From assembly GCA_945877425.1 (NCBI GenBank), contig CAMCRZ010000002.1, positions 62,001 to 126,000 of the forward strand: DNA of 64,000 nt. The letters run 5' to 3'. Positions 7,937 to 16,988 of this stretch are shown in pieces (within the stretch, counting starts at the first letter, position 1; the number at the start of each line of letters is the position of its first letter). The stretch is from an uncultured Treponema sp. (GTDB lineage Bacteria; Spirochaetota; Spirochaetia; Treponematales; Treponemataceae). A model generated the notes under the pieces. It was not told where the DNA came from. It saw only the letters and a list, made by a program, of their open reading frames with translations, and made no database searches. Made by a program: the position numbers and the translations under genes.

Positions 7937-8683
7937 ATGAGTTTTTTTGAAGAAAATAATAAATCATCACTTAAGGCTGTAAGGAAAAAGGAACTTGAAG
8001 TTTTCTGTAAGAATTTAAATATCCGCTTTAAGAATTTAGACTTGCTTAATCTGGCACTTACTCACCGTTCATATTCAAATGAAAATTCTAAGTTTCACGA
8101 TTTGAACAATGAAAAGCTTGAATTTTTAGGCGACAGTGTTCTTGGTCTGGCAACTGCTGCTTTTCTTTACAAGGACGTAGCTTCTGCTCAGGAAGGAACT
8201 CTTGCACGCATTAAGGCAAGTGTTGTAAGCGAACAGACTCTTGCTCCAATTGCTGCTGGCGTAATGAAAATTCCACCTCTTCTTGTTATGGGTCGTGGAG
8301 AAGAAATGTCCGGCGGAAGGCAGAAAAAAGCCATTTTAGCTGATGCAGTGGAAGCCGTAATTGGTGCGCTTTACGTAGACAGCGGTTATAAGGCTGCAGA
8401 AAAACTTGTGCTTGAATTGATTGTGCCTGAAATAAGGAAAGTGCAGAAAAATACCGGCAACAAAGACTATAAGACTGTACTTCAGGAATACTATCAGAAA
8501 AAGTATAAGGAATGTCCTAAATATGAACTTGTAAAAACTTACGGTCCTGAGTGTGACAAAACTTTTGAAGTTAAAGTTCATCTGGGAGATTCGTGCTATG
8601 GTCCTGCAGAAGGAAAGAGCAAGAAAAGCGCTGAACAGAATGCTGCTAGAATTGCCTGCAGTGCCTTGAAAATCAAAGTTTAA
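7937..8683 (+). CDS. rnc: Ribonuclease III
   Basis: About 248 residues from the ATG at 7937; an in-frame ATG at 7922 overlaps a TATACT box. The RNase III domain shows HRSYSNE, the catalytic NEKLEFLGDSVLGLA and the second acidic block DAVEAVIGALYVDSG. A dsRNA-binding domain follows from about residue 175 (DYKTVLQEYYQKK to KSKKSAEQNAARIAC). It cleaves dsRNA during rRNA processing and mRNA turnover. TATACT at 7925-7930 lies 6 nt before the ATG and there is no Shine-Dalgarno, so a leaderless transcript is possible, although the -35 is poor. Confidence 0.94.
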   Translation: MSFFEENNKSSLKAVRKKELEVFCKNLNIRFKNLDLLNLALTHRSYSNENSKFHDLNNEKLEFLGDSVLGLATAAFLYKDVASAQEGTLARIKASVVSEQTLAPIAAGVMKIPPLLVMGRGEEMSGGRQKKAILADAVEAVIGALYVDSGYKAAEKLVLELIVPEIRKVQKNTGNKDYKTVLQEYYQKKYKECPKYELVKTYGPECDKTFEVKVHLGDSCYGPAEGKSKKSAEQNAARIACSALKIKV

Positions 8684-8698
8684 CTGCAGGTCTTGATG

Positions 8699-9193
8699 CT
8701 ACATGTTTTCGTAAGTCTGTACTGCGTCTTCCAGATGTTCTATCTTTATTCCGGCTTGCGAAAACATTTCAAGTGAATCTTTTTCATCATGATAATGCTT
8801 TTCACAGACAACTCTTTTAATTCCGCAGTTGATTATAAGCATGGCACATGTTCTGCATGGAGTCATTTTGCAGTAAACAGTTGCTCCGTCTATGGAAATT
8901 CCTTTTTTTGCAGCCTGACATATTGCATTCTGTTCTGCGTGAACTGTCCTTACACAATGCTGGGAAACTGAACCGTCGTCATGAATCATTTTTCTCATTA
9001 AGTGTCCTGCTTCATCACAGTGAGGCAGACCGGCCGGGCTTCCAACGTAACCTGTTACAAGAATCTGATTGTCCTTTGCTATTACACACCCTGATCTTCC
9101 TCTGTCGCAGGTAGCCCTTTTTGCAATAGTCCTGCAGACTTCCATAAAGTATTCGTCCCATGTAGGGCGTCTGTATTTTTCTTCATTGCTCAT
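8699..9193 (-). CDS. dCMP deaminase-family protein (ComEB-like)
   Basis: 164 residues of the cytidine/deoxycytidylate deaminase family. The zinc site is complete: HAEQNAI (His and catalytic Glu) and PCRTCAM (two Cys). The upstream GCVIAKDNQILVTGYVGSPAGLPHCDEAGH block is typical of dCMP deaminases such as ComEB. It probably converts dCMP to dUMP for thymidylate synthesis. It is convergent with rnc, with only 15 bp between the stop codons. Confidence 0.9.
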   Translation of the reverse strand: MSNEEKYRRPTWDEYFMEVCRTIAKRATCDRGRSGCVIAKDNQILVTGYVGSPAGLPHCDEAGHLMRKMIHDDGSVSQHCVRTVHAEQNAICQAAKKGISIDGATVYCKMTPCRTCAMLIINCGIKRVVCEKHYHDEKDSLEMFSQAGIKIEHLEDAVQTYENM

Positions 9194-9343
9194 AAAATCT
9201 TGTCCTGTAAGTGAATTGTGATTTTAAAAAAATGCATCTGATTGTTTATCGGCAGGAAAACGTGATTTGTAAAGGCAGATAATGCTGATAATATGGAAAA
9301 GATTAACGTTTAAGGCTATTTTGTAGGGAAGCATTTTCAGTGC

Positions 9344-9374
9344 AAAAAAAAACTCTACTTCTTCAAGTAGAGTT
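9344..9374 (-). terminator. Rho-independent terminator after tRNA-Gly
   Basis: The perfect 10-bp stem AACTCTACTT/AAGTAGAGTT (9351-9374) with a tetraloop is followed on the minus strand by seven or more U residues. Confidence 0.9.
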
Positions 9375-9377
9375 CTA

Positions 9378-9450
9378 AGCGGCAGAAGGGAGTCGAACCC
9401 TCGTCTCCAGCTTGGAAGGCTGGGGTAATGAGCCGTTATACGACTGCCGC
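9378..9450 (-). tRNA. tRNA-Gly (anticodon TCC)
   Basis: On the minus strand, a 73-nt cloverleaf with perfect acceptor GCGGCAG/CTGCCGC, anticodon stem CCAGC/GCTGG and loop CTTCCAA (anticodon TCC, reading GGA/GGG), T arm GAGGG/CCCTT with TTCGACT, and U as discriminator. CCA is not encoded. Confidence 0.96.
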
Positions 9451-9465
9451 ATTGCTTATGTAACT

Positions 9466-9494
9466 AATGTATATTTTTATAAAAAAAATGTCAA
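9466..9494 (-). promoter_or_regulatory. Promoter of tRNA-Gly
   Basis: On the minus strand, TTGACA (9489-9494), 17-nt spacer, TACATT (9466-9471), just upstream of the tRNA 5' end. Confidence 0.75.
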
Positions 9495-9591
9495 TACGGA
9501 ATTTAAATTTTTTAAAAAAAAATTCCAAAAAAGTGAAAAAGTTAAATAACTTTCTTTTATGCACGCTTTCTATAAAGATTGTTATAAAACA

Positions 9592-9620
9592 TTGACTACT
9601 AAGGTGAATGTCATTATATT
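9592..9620 (+). promoter_or_regulatory. Promoter of the efflux regulator and operon
   Basis: TTGACT (9592-9597), 17-nt spacer, TATATT (9615-9620). The expected start of transcription is near 9627, inside the palindrome at 9624-9643. Confidence 0.75.
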
Positions 9621-9623
9621 TTT

Positions 9624-9643
9624 GTTACCGAACAATCGGTAAC
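9624..9643 (+). promoter_or_regulatory. Perfect palindromic operator of the TetR-type regulator
   Basis: GTTACCGA, spacer ACAA, TCGGTAAC: two perfect 8-bp arms in a 20-bp site. It overlaps the predicted transcription start and ends 6 nt before the regulator's ATG at 9650. ACCGA/TCGGT half-sites are common in TetR-family operators, so autorepression is the simplest reading. Confidence 0.75.
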
Positions 9644-9649
9644 ATATTT

Positions 9650-10903
9650 ATGGATACAGAAGAAAAATCTACAAAAGACAAGATTATTGATGCAGCATTT
9701 TCTCTTTTTGAAGTCAACGCCTTTACTAAGTTTTCACTTTCTAAGATTGCGAAAAAAGTAGGCATTTCTAAAGCAGCAATTTACCGTCATTTTGCCAGTA
9801 AAGAAGAGCTTTTGAATTCAATGAAGGAAATTGTGTATGAAAAGCTGTATTCTTTTTTCAAGGAAATATCTGCTGTAACTTTAAATGACAACTTAAAGGA
9901 GATTACCAAGACAGTTGTAAGATACATGGTTGACTACGGTAATTACATGAATTTCTACATAAGAAATACCATAGACTTTAGTCAGGATGATCTTATACAG
10001 AACATGAGGAAAAATGATGAATGTATTTTCGATTCTTTTATTGATAAGGACGGAAATATTTTAAAAATTGATTTTTACTTTAAGAACCTCTTTATAATAG
10101 GAGCGCTTCTTATTTTTGTAAATTCTTTTTTGAAAAGCGAAAGTTCCGGTGAGTCAGGAGGAAAAGGAAAAACTGAAGCTGAAAAAGAAAAGTTTATAGA
10201 AAATCTTTCTGATTTTATGGTCAACGGAATTGGAGAAAGGCATACTTTGTCAGCAGACAGAATGAATGAAATTGATGAAATATGCAGGAAGTCGCTGGAA
10301 AATTTCGACGAACCGGATCGTGTTGTTCTGGCACTTTCTTCGGCTGTAAGGAAAAACGGTTTTTTTAATACAACTGTTGAATCAATAGCAAATGAACTGG
10401 GAATGGCAAAAAGCAGTCTTTACAGCTGGTTTGATAATTTAGGTCAGCTTAAGTTAAAGATAATTGAAGGTGAATTTGAAAATATTTTTAAAACTTTCGT
10501 AGCAAATTACGTTTTGTTTGAAGCAGAAGATGAACGGCTTTATGCATTGCTTAGCACGGAGTTCAGTTATTTTATTAAAAGGCGTGAAGTTCTGGATTTG
10601 TGTATATGGGTTCAGTTTCAGGATCCTCCTGATTTGAAGGCAGCTGACGTAAAGTTTAAAAATGCAAAGCAGTTCAAGCAGCTGATTAATGAAATTCCGC
10701 TTTTTAAGAAGAATGGCAGTATGGATTTTATGGACGATGATTCTTACACTTCCATGATATTCATTATTTTTATTCCGCTGTTTATTTTGCTTCACGGCAG
10801 GCTTCATGAGTTTAAAGATGAAGTTTTATACGAAGCATTGAAAAATATATTCTATATGATTTTAGGTGGAGTTGATTATGAAACTTTATCTGAAAATAGA
10901 TAA
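9650..10903 (+). CDS. Transcriptional regulator with two TetR-type HTH domains
   Basis: About 417 residues from the ATG at 9650; an earlier ATG at 9608 precedes the predicted -10 and is unlikely. Residues about 8-58 are a TetR HTH (DKIIDAAFSLFEVNAF... SKIAKKVGISKAAIYRHFASKEEL). Around residues 218-270 a second, independent HTH appears (VVLALSSAVRKNGFF... VESIANELGMAKSSLYSWFDNLGQL). Ordinary TetR proteins are 190-220 residues with one HTH, so this looks like two regulators fused end to end. It is followed 17 bp later by the tolC-adaptor-RND genes and probably represses them. Confidence 0.85.
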   Translation: MDTEEKSTKDKIIDAAFSLFEVNAFTKFSLSKIAKKVGISKAAIYRHFASKEELLNSMKEIVYEKLYSFFKEISAVTLNDNLKEITKTVVRYMVDYGNYMNFYIRNTIDFSQDDLIQNMRKNDECIFDSFIDKDGNILKIDFYFKNLFIIGALLIFVNSFLKSESSGESGGKGKTEAEKEKFIENLSDFMVNGIGERHTLSADRMNEIDEICRKSLENFDEPDRVVLALSSAVRKNGFFNTTVESIANELGMAKSSLYSWFDNLGQLKLKIIEGEFENIFKTFVANYVLFEAEDERLYALLSTEFSYFIKRREVLDLCIWVQFQDPPDLKAADVKFKNAKQFKQLINEIPLFKKNGSMDFMDDDSYTSMIFIIFIPLFILLHGRLHEFKDEVLYEALKNIFYMILGGVDYETLSENR

Positions 10904-10920
10904 AATATCTGGAGGTAAAA

Positions 10921-12324
10921 ATGAAAATTAAAACTACAGCAGTAACACTTTGTTTGATTTCTCTTTTTTCAGGTTTTAACATTTTTGGAGAAGAACCGAA
11001 AAATAATGCTGCTGCTGAAATTGCTAATGAAACAATTGTCTTGACTTTAGATGATGCGGTGGAATACGTTCTTAAAAACAGCCGTACTCTTAAAAGTGCG
11101 GATATTGATCTGGAAATGAAAAAACGTGCTGCTGCAAACGGCTGGAATGTTTTTCTTCCTACAATGCAGGTTACAGGAACACTGAACCGTTCAACTGAGT
11201 ATTCGCCTCAAAGTGCAATGCTTTCAGCTTTAATGAGCAATCCGAAATCAGATTTTGCTGATGAAGAAGAACATTGGGCAACTGTAGGCGGTTTTTCTTT
11301 GTCATGGAATTTTACTCCTGCTTATATCGGTCAGATTTTAACAAGCCGTGCAAACTATGAAGCTCAGAAAATTTCATGGGAACAGACTCAGCAGGAAACT
11401 GTCCTTAACACAAAGAAGCTTTTCTACGGACTTTTACTTCAGCAGCAGAGTCTTGAAATTCAGCGTAATACTCTTGAAAACGCAAGACAGCGTGTAGAGC
11501 AGGCACAAATCAATTACAGAAACGGTGCAATTCCTGAACTTGTACTTTTGCAGAACCAGGTAAACTATGAAAACCAGAAACCTGATCTTGAACAGGCAGA
11601 ACGTTCTTTCAGGCAGTCTCTTGATATGCTGGCATTTTTGCTTGGAATTCCTGTAGGTACGGACATTAAGCTGGAAGGTTCCATTGAGCCTGTTTACGTT
11701 GATGTAGATTACAACACTTTGATTTCAAAGTACGGAGAAAATGCACTTGACTTAAAGGCTTTGGATCAGAATATCCGCCTTACAGATTTAGGAATAAACA
11801 CACTTGCTCTTGCAACTTATTTCCCTGCAATTGCTGTTAACTATTCATGGCAGCCGGCTTATTTAGGTGATGCATTTGGTTTTGCAAGTGACATCGGTAA
11901 AGACAGTATGTGGTACGACAGCGGTTCTTTAAGTTTGACAGTTGCATGGAACCTTACAAACATTCTGCCTTGGTCAGCAAACCAGCAGCAGGCAAAGGAT
12001 CTTAAGCAGGTAAAGAAGCAGCTTGCCATAACGAGAGAAATGCTTACTGAAAATCAGAAAGTGGAAATCAGAAAGGCTGTTGATACTCTTAAAGATTCAC
12101 GTGCTCAGATAGAAAATATGAGCAGAAATATTGAACTGGCACAAAGAGCTTATGATGCAACATATAAATCTTACAGAAGTGGAACAGTTGAACTTCTTGA
12201 TTTACGTGATGCAGAAAATTCCCTTAATCAGGCAAAGCTTGGTCTTGCAAGCCAGAAATTCAATTACATTTCGGCACTTCTTGATCTTGAAAATGTATTA
12301 AACACAGATTTAATAAATAAATAG
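10921..12324 (+). CDS. TolC-family outer membrane efflux protein
   Basis: A 467-residue protein with a signal peptide (about residues 1-23, ending near NIFGEE) and two outer-membrane-efflux repeats rich in long helices: VEQAQINYRNGAIPELVLLQNQ (about 196-217) in the first and AYDATYKSYRSGTVELLDLRDAENSLNQAK in the second. It should form the outer membrane duct of the RND pump encoded downstream. GGAGG precedes the start by 7 nt and the adaptor gene follows after 18 bp. Confidence 0.93.
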   Translation: MKIKTTAVTLCLISLFSGFNIFGEEPKNNAAAEIANETIVLTLDDAVEYVLKNSRTLKSADIDLEMKKRAAANGWNVFLPTMQVTGTLNRSTEYSPQSAMLSALMSNPKSDFADEEEHWATVGGFSLSWNFTPAYIGQILTSRANYEAQKISWEQTQQETVLNTKKLFYGLLLQQQSLEIQRNTLENARQRVEQAQINYRNGAIPELVLLQNQVNYENQKPDLEQAERSFRQSLDMLAFLLGIPVGTDIKLEGSIEPVYVDVDYNTLISKYGENALDLKALDQNIRLTDLGINTLALATYFPAIAVNYSWQPAYLGDAFGFASDIGKDSMWYDSGSLSLTVAWNLTNILPWSANQQQAKDLKQVKKQLAITREMLTENQKVEIRKAVDTLKDSRAQIENMSRNIELAQRAYDATYKSYRSGTVELLDLRDAENSLNQAKLGLASQKFNYISALLDLENVLNTDLINK

Positions 12325-12342
12325 TTTTACGGGAGAATTAGA

Positions 12343-13278
12343 ATGAAACAATTAAATTGTAAGAAAACATTTGTTGCTTGTGCACTTTTTGCAATAGCTT
12401 CAGTTCCTTTTATTACTGCCGGTTGTAAAAAGCCTGCAGCTGAAAAAAAAGAAGCTGATACAGAAGTGATAGTTTATGCTGTAAACTGTCTTAAAGTTTC
12501 TGAAGGTAATCTTGACGAATACATTGAACAAGGCGGCGACGTTGATTCAGTAAATGCAGTTAATGTTCTTCCTGATATGTCTGGTAAAATTTCAGGAATT
12601 GTTGCAAAAGTAGGACAGTACGTTACAAAAAATCAGGTTATTGCTTACGTAGATGCAAGCCGTCCTGGTTATGATTTTTCTGAAAGCCCTGTAAAGGCAC
12701 CTATTGCCGGAAGAATTACAGCAATTACTCCAACTATTGGAACTATGGTTTCCCAGTCAACTTCTGTTGCAAAAATAAGCAATACTGAAGATCTGGAAAT
12801 TAAAATCAATATTCCTGAACGCTTTATTGGAAGAATTAAGGAAAATCAGAAAGTAGAAATTTCTTTTGATGCTTATCCTGGTGAAATTTTTGAAGCAACT
12901 GTTTCTGAAATAAGCCCTGTTCTTGATACAACAACTAGAACTATGCAGACAAAAGTTAACATTACTCAGCGTGACAATAAAATCAAAATCGGTATGTATG
13001 CAAAGGCAAAGCTTATTACAAATACAGTTAACAACATTGTAATTCCTTCTTCTGCAATCGTTTACAGAGACGGAGCACCTTACATTTTCAAGATTGATTC
13101 AGATGCACCAGCTTTAGGTCAGGCTAAAGTTAAAATCTGTGCTGTTACAGAAGGCATTACTGTTGATGATAAAACTGAAGTTACAGGCGGAATTTCTTCC
13201 GGTGACGTAATTGTTGTAAAAGGTCAGGGTTCACTTAACGATGGTTCAAGTGTAAATGTAATTTCCATAGCTGAATGA
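12343..13278 (+). CDS. RND efflux periplasmic adaptor (membrane fusion lipoprotein)
   Basis: 311 residues with a lipoprotein signal and lipobox ITAGC (Cys about residue 28). Conserved HlyD/AcrA features follow: a short lipoyl-like hairpin around SGKISGIVAKVGQYVTKNQVIAYVD paired with SPVKAPIAGRITAITPTIGTMV, then beta-barrel and membrane-proximal domains. The helical hairpin is almost absent, so this is a compact adaptor. It links the RND pump to the TolC-like duct. It is 18 bp after the tolC-like gene and 10 bp before the pump gene. Confidence 0.92.
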   Translation: MKQLNCKKTFVACALFAIASVPFITAGCKKPAAEKKEADTEVIVYAVNCLKVSEGNLDEYIEQGGDVDSVNAVNVLPDMSGKISGIVAKVGQYVTKNQVIAYVDASRPGYDFSESPVKAPIAGRITAITPTIGTMVSQSTSVAKISNTEDLEIKINIPERFIGRIKENQKVEISFDAYPGEIFEATVSEISPVLDTTTRTMQTKVNITQRDNKIKIGMYAKAKLITNTVNNIVIPSSAIVYRDGAPYIFKIDSDAPALGQAKVKICAVTEGITVDDKTEVTGGISSGDVIVVKGQGSLNDGSSVNVISIAE

Positions 13279-13288
13279 GGATTTTCAA

Positions 13289-16200
13289 ATGACATTTTCT
13301 GAAAAATGTGTAAAAAAACCAGTTACAACATTACTTGTATTTTTAGTATTGATTGCACTGGGTATTTATTGTATTTTTAGCCTTCCTGTAGATATGTATC
13401 CTGATATGGATCTTCCGTATATGATTGTTTATACAGGTTACGATAATGCAGGTCCTGAAGAAGTTGAGCAAAGTTTAACCCGAACGCTTGAAAGTTCTTT
13501 AAGCGGTTTAAGCGGTCTTAAAACAATGCAGTCACGTTCTATGTCCGGCCTTAGTCTTGTTATGCTTGAATTTGATTACGGCGTAAATCTTGATACGGCG
13601 GCGAACGAAATCCGAGATAAAATAGATCTTGTGCGGGGCTATCTGCCTGAAGACGCTGATTCTCCTATAACTATCAAAATGGATCCTTCAATGATGCCTA
13701 TTATGATGCTTACGGTTCAGGGACAGCGTACTCCAGAAGAGCTTCGTGCTTTTGCTGAAAACACAATTAAGCCTAAACTTGAACAGCTTGACGGTGTTGC
13801 TTCTGCTAACGTTATTGGTGGTCGTGAAGAAGCCATTAATGTTTCCATTCCGCGTAACCGCCTTGAAGCTTACGGACTTTCCATAAGCACTGTTGCTTCC
13901 ATGATTGGTGCCCAGAACGTTCAGTCAAGCGGCGGTACTATTTCCAGCGAAGATAAAAACTATACAATTAAAACTAACGGTAAATATCAGAGTCTTGAAG
14001 ATCTTAAAAATACAGTTATTTCGTATAAAGTAACTGAAAGTGACGGACTTAATCCTCCTCAAGTTGTAACTGTACGCTTAAGGGATGTTGCAGATGTTAC
14101 AGACGGTTATAAAGATCAGAGTACCCTTGCATTCCTTGACGGCCAGCCTTGCGTTATGCTTAATATCCAGAAGCAGAGCGGTAAAAACTCAGTTTCTGCA
14201 GCTAAAAACGTACGTAAAGCTCTTGAAAAAATAAAGGCAGAACTTCCAAATGACGTTGAAATTGTAGAAACTTACAATACTACAGACATTATTGAACAGA
14301 ACATTATGGAAGTTGTTAAGTCAGTTATTTCCGGCGCACTTCTTGCTGTTCTCGTTCTGTTTGTATTCCTTCGTTCATTTAAGACAACATTTATTGTAGG
14401 TATTTCAATTCCTATTTCCGTATTTATTACGCTTATGCTTATGTATTTTAAGGGCATAACTTTAAATATGATTTCCCTTGCAGGACTTCTTCTTGGAATA
14501 GGTATGCTTGTTGATAACTCTATTGTTGTTCTGGAAAACATTTACGCTTACCGCCAGAGAGATGCAAAGCCTACAGTTGCGGCAATTCTTGGTTCACAGG
14601 AAATGGTATCTTCCATTACGTCATCAACACTTACTTCAGTTTGTATCTTCCTTCCTATGCTTTTGTTCCAGAAGAAGCTTGGAATTATGGGTCAGATGTT
14701 CAACAACCTTGCCTATACGATTATTTTCTCGCTTCTTTGTTCTCTTGTAGTTGCCATTGCCCTTGTGCCTGTACTTTGTTCTTCATGGCTTAGAATTGAC
14801 AAAATTGTTGATAACGGCAAAAAAGGTGCAAGCTACTGCGTAAACAATGTATTCAACAAATTTTTCTATCATTTAGACAATGCTTATGCTAAAGGCGTTA
14901 AATTTGTTCTTCATCACAGGAAAACAAGTATTGCTGTTCTTGTTGCAGCATTAGTTCTTTCTGTTGCTTCAATTAAGTTTATTGGATTTATTTTTATGCC
15001 TGAAAGTGCATCTACTTCTGTAGGCGTTAGTTTTGAACTTCCAAAAGGTTCTACTCTTGATGCAACTTATGCTGTTGTTCAGGATTTTGAACAGAAAGCT
15101 CAGAAACTTCTTAAAGGCGTTAAGTATACTTCAATTTCTGTAGGCGGTTCTTCTGTTATTTCTTCAAGTTCTGCTACAAACGAAGCAAGCGTTACTTATA
15201 CACTTTACAACTCTGACGAAAGGGAAAAGGGCTGGGACACAGATACAACTGCAAAAGATAAGTTAAGGACTTTGTTTAATGATTATCCTGGAACAACTTT
15301 AAGCTTTTCTTCTAATATGAACAGCGTATCTTCAGGCGGCATTACAATCAAAGTAAAATGCGATGACTTGAATACTTTGCGCAATACTTCAAGAGATATA
15401 GTTCAGCTTCTTAGAGATAAGGGAAAGGATTACGTTACTGAAGTTTCAAGCGAACAGGAAGACGGACTTCCTCAGGCTGAAATCATTGTTGACCGTAACA
15501 GAATGTATGAGCTTGGACTTAACATTTACAATGTAGGTGCTGAAATCAGTGCTGCAATTAACGGAAAAACAGCCAGCCGTTACACTAAAAACGGTGAAGA
15601 CCTTGACGTAATTGTTCGTCTTGCTGAAAAAGATAAGACAAAGCTTGCAGACCTTGATACACTTTCTGTAGTTAATTCTCAGGGATTAAGGGTTCCGCTT
15701 TCAAGTTTTGCCCATTACGTTGAAAATGAAGCTCCTGTAACAATTTACCGTGAAGATCAGAGCCGTGTCATAAGCATTACTGCAACTCCTGTAGCAGGTC
15801 TTTCTATTGATGTAGTTCAGAATCAAGTGCAGAAACTTATTAACGACAACATTCCTAAAGATGAAACTGTTACAATCAGCTTTAGCGGTGACTTTGCCGA
15901 CATGATGGAAGCTGTAGTTAACTTTGGCGCAATTATGATTATGGCTGCTGTTCTTGTATTTGTAGTTATGGCAAGTCAGTTTGAAAGCCTTGTAGATCCG
16001 TTTATTGTTATTCTTACAATTCCGCTTTCATTTATCGGCGTTATCATAATTTATGCACTTACAGGTTCACAGTTAAATGTTGTTACTATTATGGGTGTTC
16101 TTGTTTTGATTGGTACGATTGTTAATAACGGTATTGTTCTTGTTGATTATACTAATCTTCTTAGAAAACGCGGTTACGAACTTGAAGAAGCCTGTATTGA

Positions 16201-16489
16201 AGCTGCAAGAAACCGTCTGCGTCCTATTTTGATGTCAACACTTACAACCATTATTTCTCTTGCACCAATGGCATTCTTCCCTGGTGAAGCTTCTAAGAAT
16301 ATGCAGCCTATTTCACTTACTGTTTTCGGCGGTATGTCTTTCGGTTCGCTGATGACTTTGTTCCTTATGCCTACGATTTACTATATCATCAACAACAGGC
16401 GTATTAAAAAGGCAGCTAAAAAAGCAGAACGTAAGGCTTTGGAAGAACAGAAAAAGATTGCCGCTTACGATGCTGAACATCAGTCTTAA
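13289..16489 (+). CDS. RND-family multidrug efflux transporter (AcrB-like, HAE1 type)
   Basis: 1066 residues, full length for the family. TM1 is followed by LPVDMYPDMDLPYM and GPEEVEQSLTRTLE; TM2-TM6 include GLLLGIGMLVDNSIVVLENIY, the proton-relay TM4 region; the second half repeats the layout (IGTIVNNGIVLVDYTN). Two large periplasmic loops are present. In the TM4 motif a single Asp (VDN) replaces the AcrB Asp-Asp pair, a variant common in non-proteobacterial homologues. It exports lipophilic compounds using the proton gradient. Substrate cannot be read from sequence. Confidence 0.95.
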   Translation: MTFSEKCVKKPVTTLLVFLVLIALGIYCIFSLPVDMYPDMDLPYMIVYTGYDNAGPEEVEQSLTRTLESSLSGLSGLKTMQSRSMSGLSLVMLEFDYGVNLDTAANEIRDKIDLVRGYLPEDADSPITIKMDPSMMPIMMLTVQGQRTPEELRAFAENTIKPKLEQLDGVASANVIGGREEAINVSIPRNRLEAYGLSISTVASMIGAQNVQSSGGTISSEDKNYTIKTNGKYQSLEDLKNTVISYKVTESDGLNPPQVVTVRLRDVADVTDGYKDQSTLAFLDGQPCVMLNIQKQSGKNSVSAAKNVRKALEKIKAELPNDVEIVETYNTTDIIEQNIMEVVKSVISGALLAVLVLFVFLRSFKTTFIVGISIPISVFITLMLMYFKGITLNMISLAGLLLGIGMLVDNSIVVLENIYAYRQRDAKPTVAAILGSQEMVSSITSSTLTSVCIFLPMLLFQKKLGIMGQMFNNLAYTIIFSLLCSLVVAIALVPVLCSSWLRIDKIVDNGKKGASYCVNNVFNKFFYHLDNAYAKGVKFVLHHRKTSIAVLVAALVLSVASIKFIGFIFMPESASTSVGVSFELPKGSTLDATYAVVQDFEQKAQKLLKGVKYTSISVGGSSVISSSSATNEASVTYTLYNSDEREKGWDTDTTAKDKLRTLFNDYPGTTLSFSSNMNSVSSGGITIKVKCDDLNTLRNTSRDIVQLLRDKGKDYVTEVSSEQEDGLPQAEIIVDRNRMYELGLNIYNVGAEISAAINGKTASRYTKNGEDLDVIVRLAEKDKTKLADLDTLSVVNSQGLRVPLSSFAHYVENEAPVTIYREDQSRVISITATPVAGLSIDVVQNQVQKLINDNIPKDETVTISFSGDFADMMEAVVNFGAIMIMAAVLVFVVMASQFESLVDPFIVILTIPLSFIGVIIIYALTGSQLNVVTIMGVLVLIGTIVNNGIVLVDYTNLLRKRGYELEEACIEAARNRLRPILMSTLTTIISLAPMAFFPGEASKNMQPISLTVFGGMSFGSLMTLFLMPTIYYIINNRRIKKAAKKAERKALEEQKKIAAYDAEHQS

Positions 16490-16554
16490 CGGATAAAACT
16501 AGCAGGTAAGGGTTTGCTTTTAAATCTTTACCTGACTTTATGCAGGAGAATATT

Positions 16555-16854
16555 ATGGCAGATGAAAAAATAAGAATTGAAATTATCTGTTCTCAGGCTC
16601 TTGAAGAAGATTTTACTGAAGAGTTTAAGAATAATAATGTAGGAAAAAAGTTTACTAAAATAAATCCTGTAATGGGAGCAGGTTGCAGCAATCCTCGTTT
16701 GGGTGATGCTGTCTGGCCGCAGTTAAATTTAATGTACATAATTTACTGTGATAAAGATGAAGCTGAAGTTATAAAAAGTATAGTTGTAAAGCTTAGAAAA
16801 CTTTATATAACGGAAGGCATCGGCTGCTTTATAAGTTCAGGCTCTGAATTTTAA
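16555..16854 (+). CDS. Small PII-like protein linked to the RND pump
   Basis: About 99 residues from the ATG at 16555, which is preceded by AGGAG; an upstream in-frame ATG at 16540 lies inside that ribosome site. No named family was recognised with certainty. The order of elements fits a PII-like ferredoxin fold: strand (IRIEII), helix (LEEDFTEEFKNN), strand, flexible loop (about 35-55, with one Cys), strand (LNLMYIIYC), helix (EAEVIKSIVVKLRKLY), strand (GIGCFIS). The PII B-loop and T-loop motifs are missing. Location at the end of the RND operon recalls PII-like proteins found with other RND systems, so a modulatory role is inferred. Confidence 0.55.
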   Translation: MADEKIRIEIICSQALEEDFTEEFKNNNVGKKFTKINPVMGAGCSNPRLGDAVWPQLNLMYIIYCDKDEAEVIKSIVVKLRKLYITEGIGCFISSGSEF

Positions 16855-16896
16855 ATGTGATTTTTTTAAGTGATTTTTAATCAATTTTAATGAAAA

Positions 16897-16934
16897 AGAG
16901 GCTTCAGTATTCTGCTGAATGCTTCTTTTTTTTT
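16897..16934 (+). terminator. Rho-independent terminator of the efflux operon
   Basis: AGAGGCTTCAG (16897-16907) pairs with CTGAATGCTTCT (16915-16926) with one bulged base, followed by eight or more T residues. Confidence 0.8.
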
Positions 16935-16988
16935 GCACTTTTTGTCTGCACGGAAGATTCCCTTCTGAAAACTCCGATTTTTTTTTGT

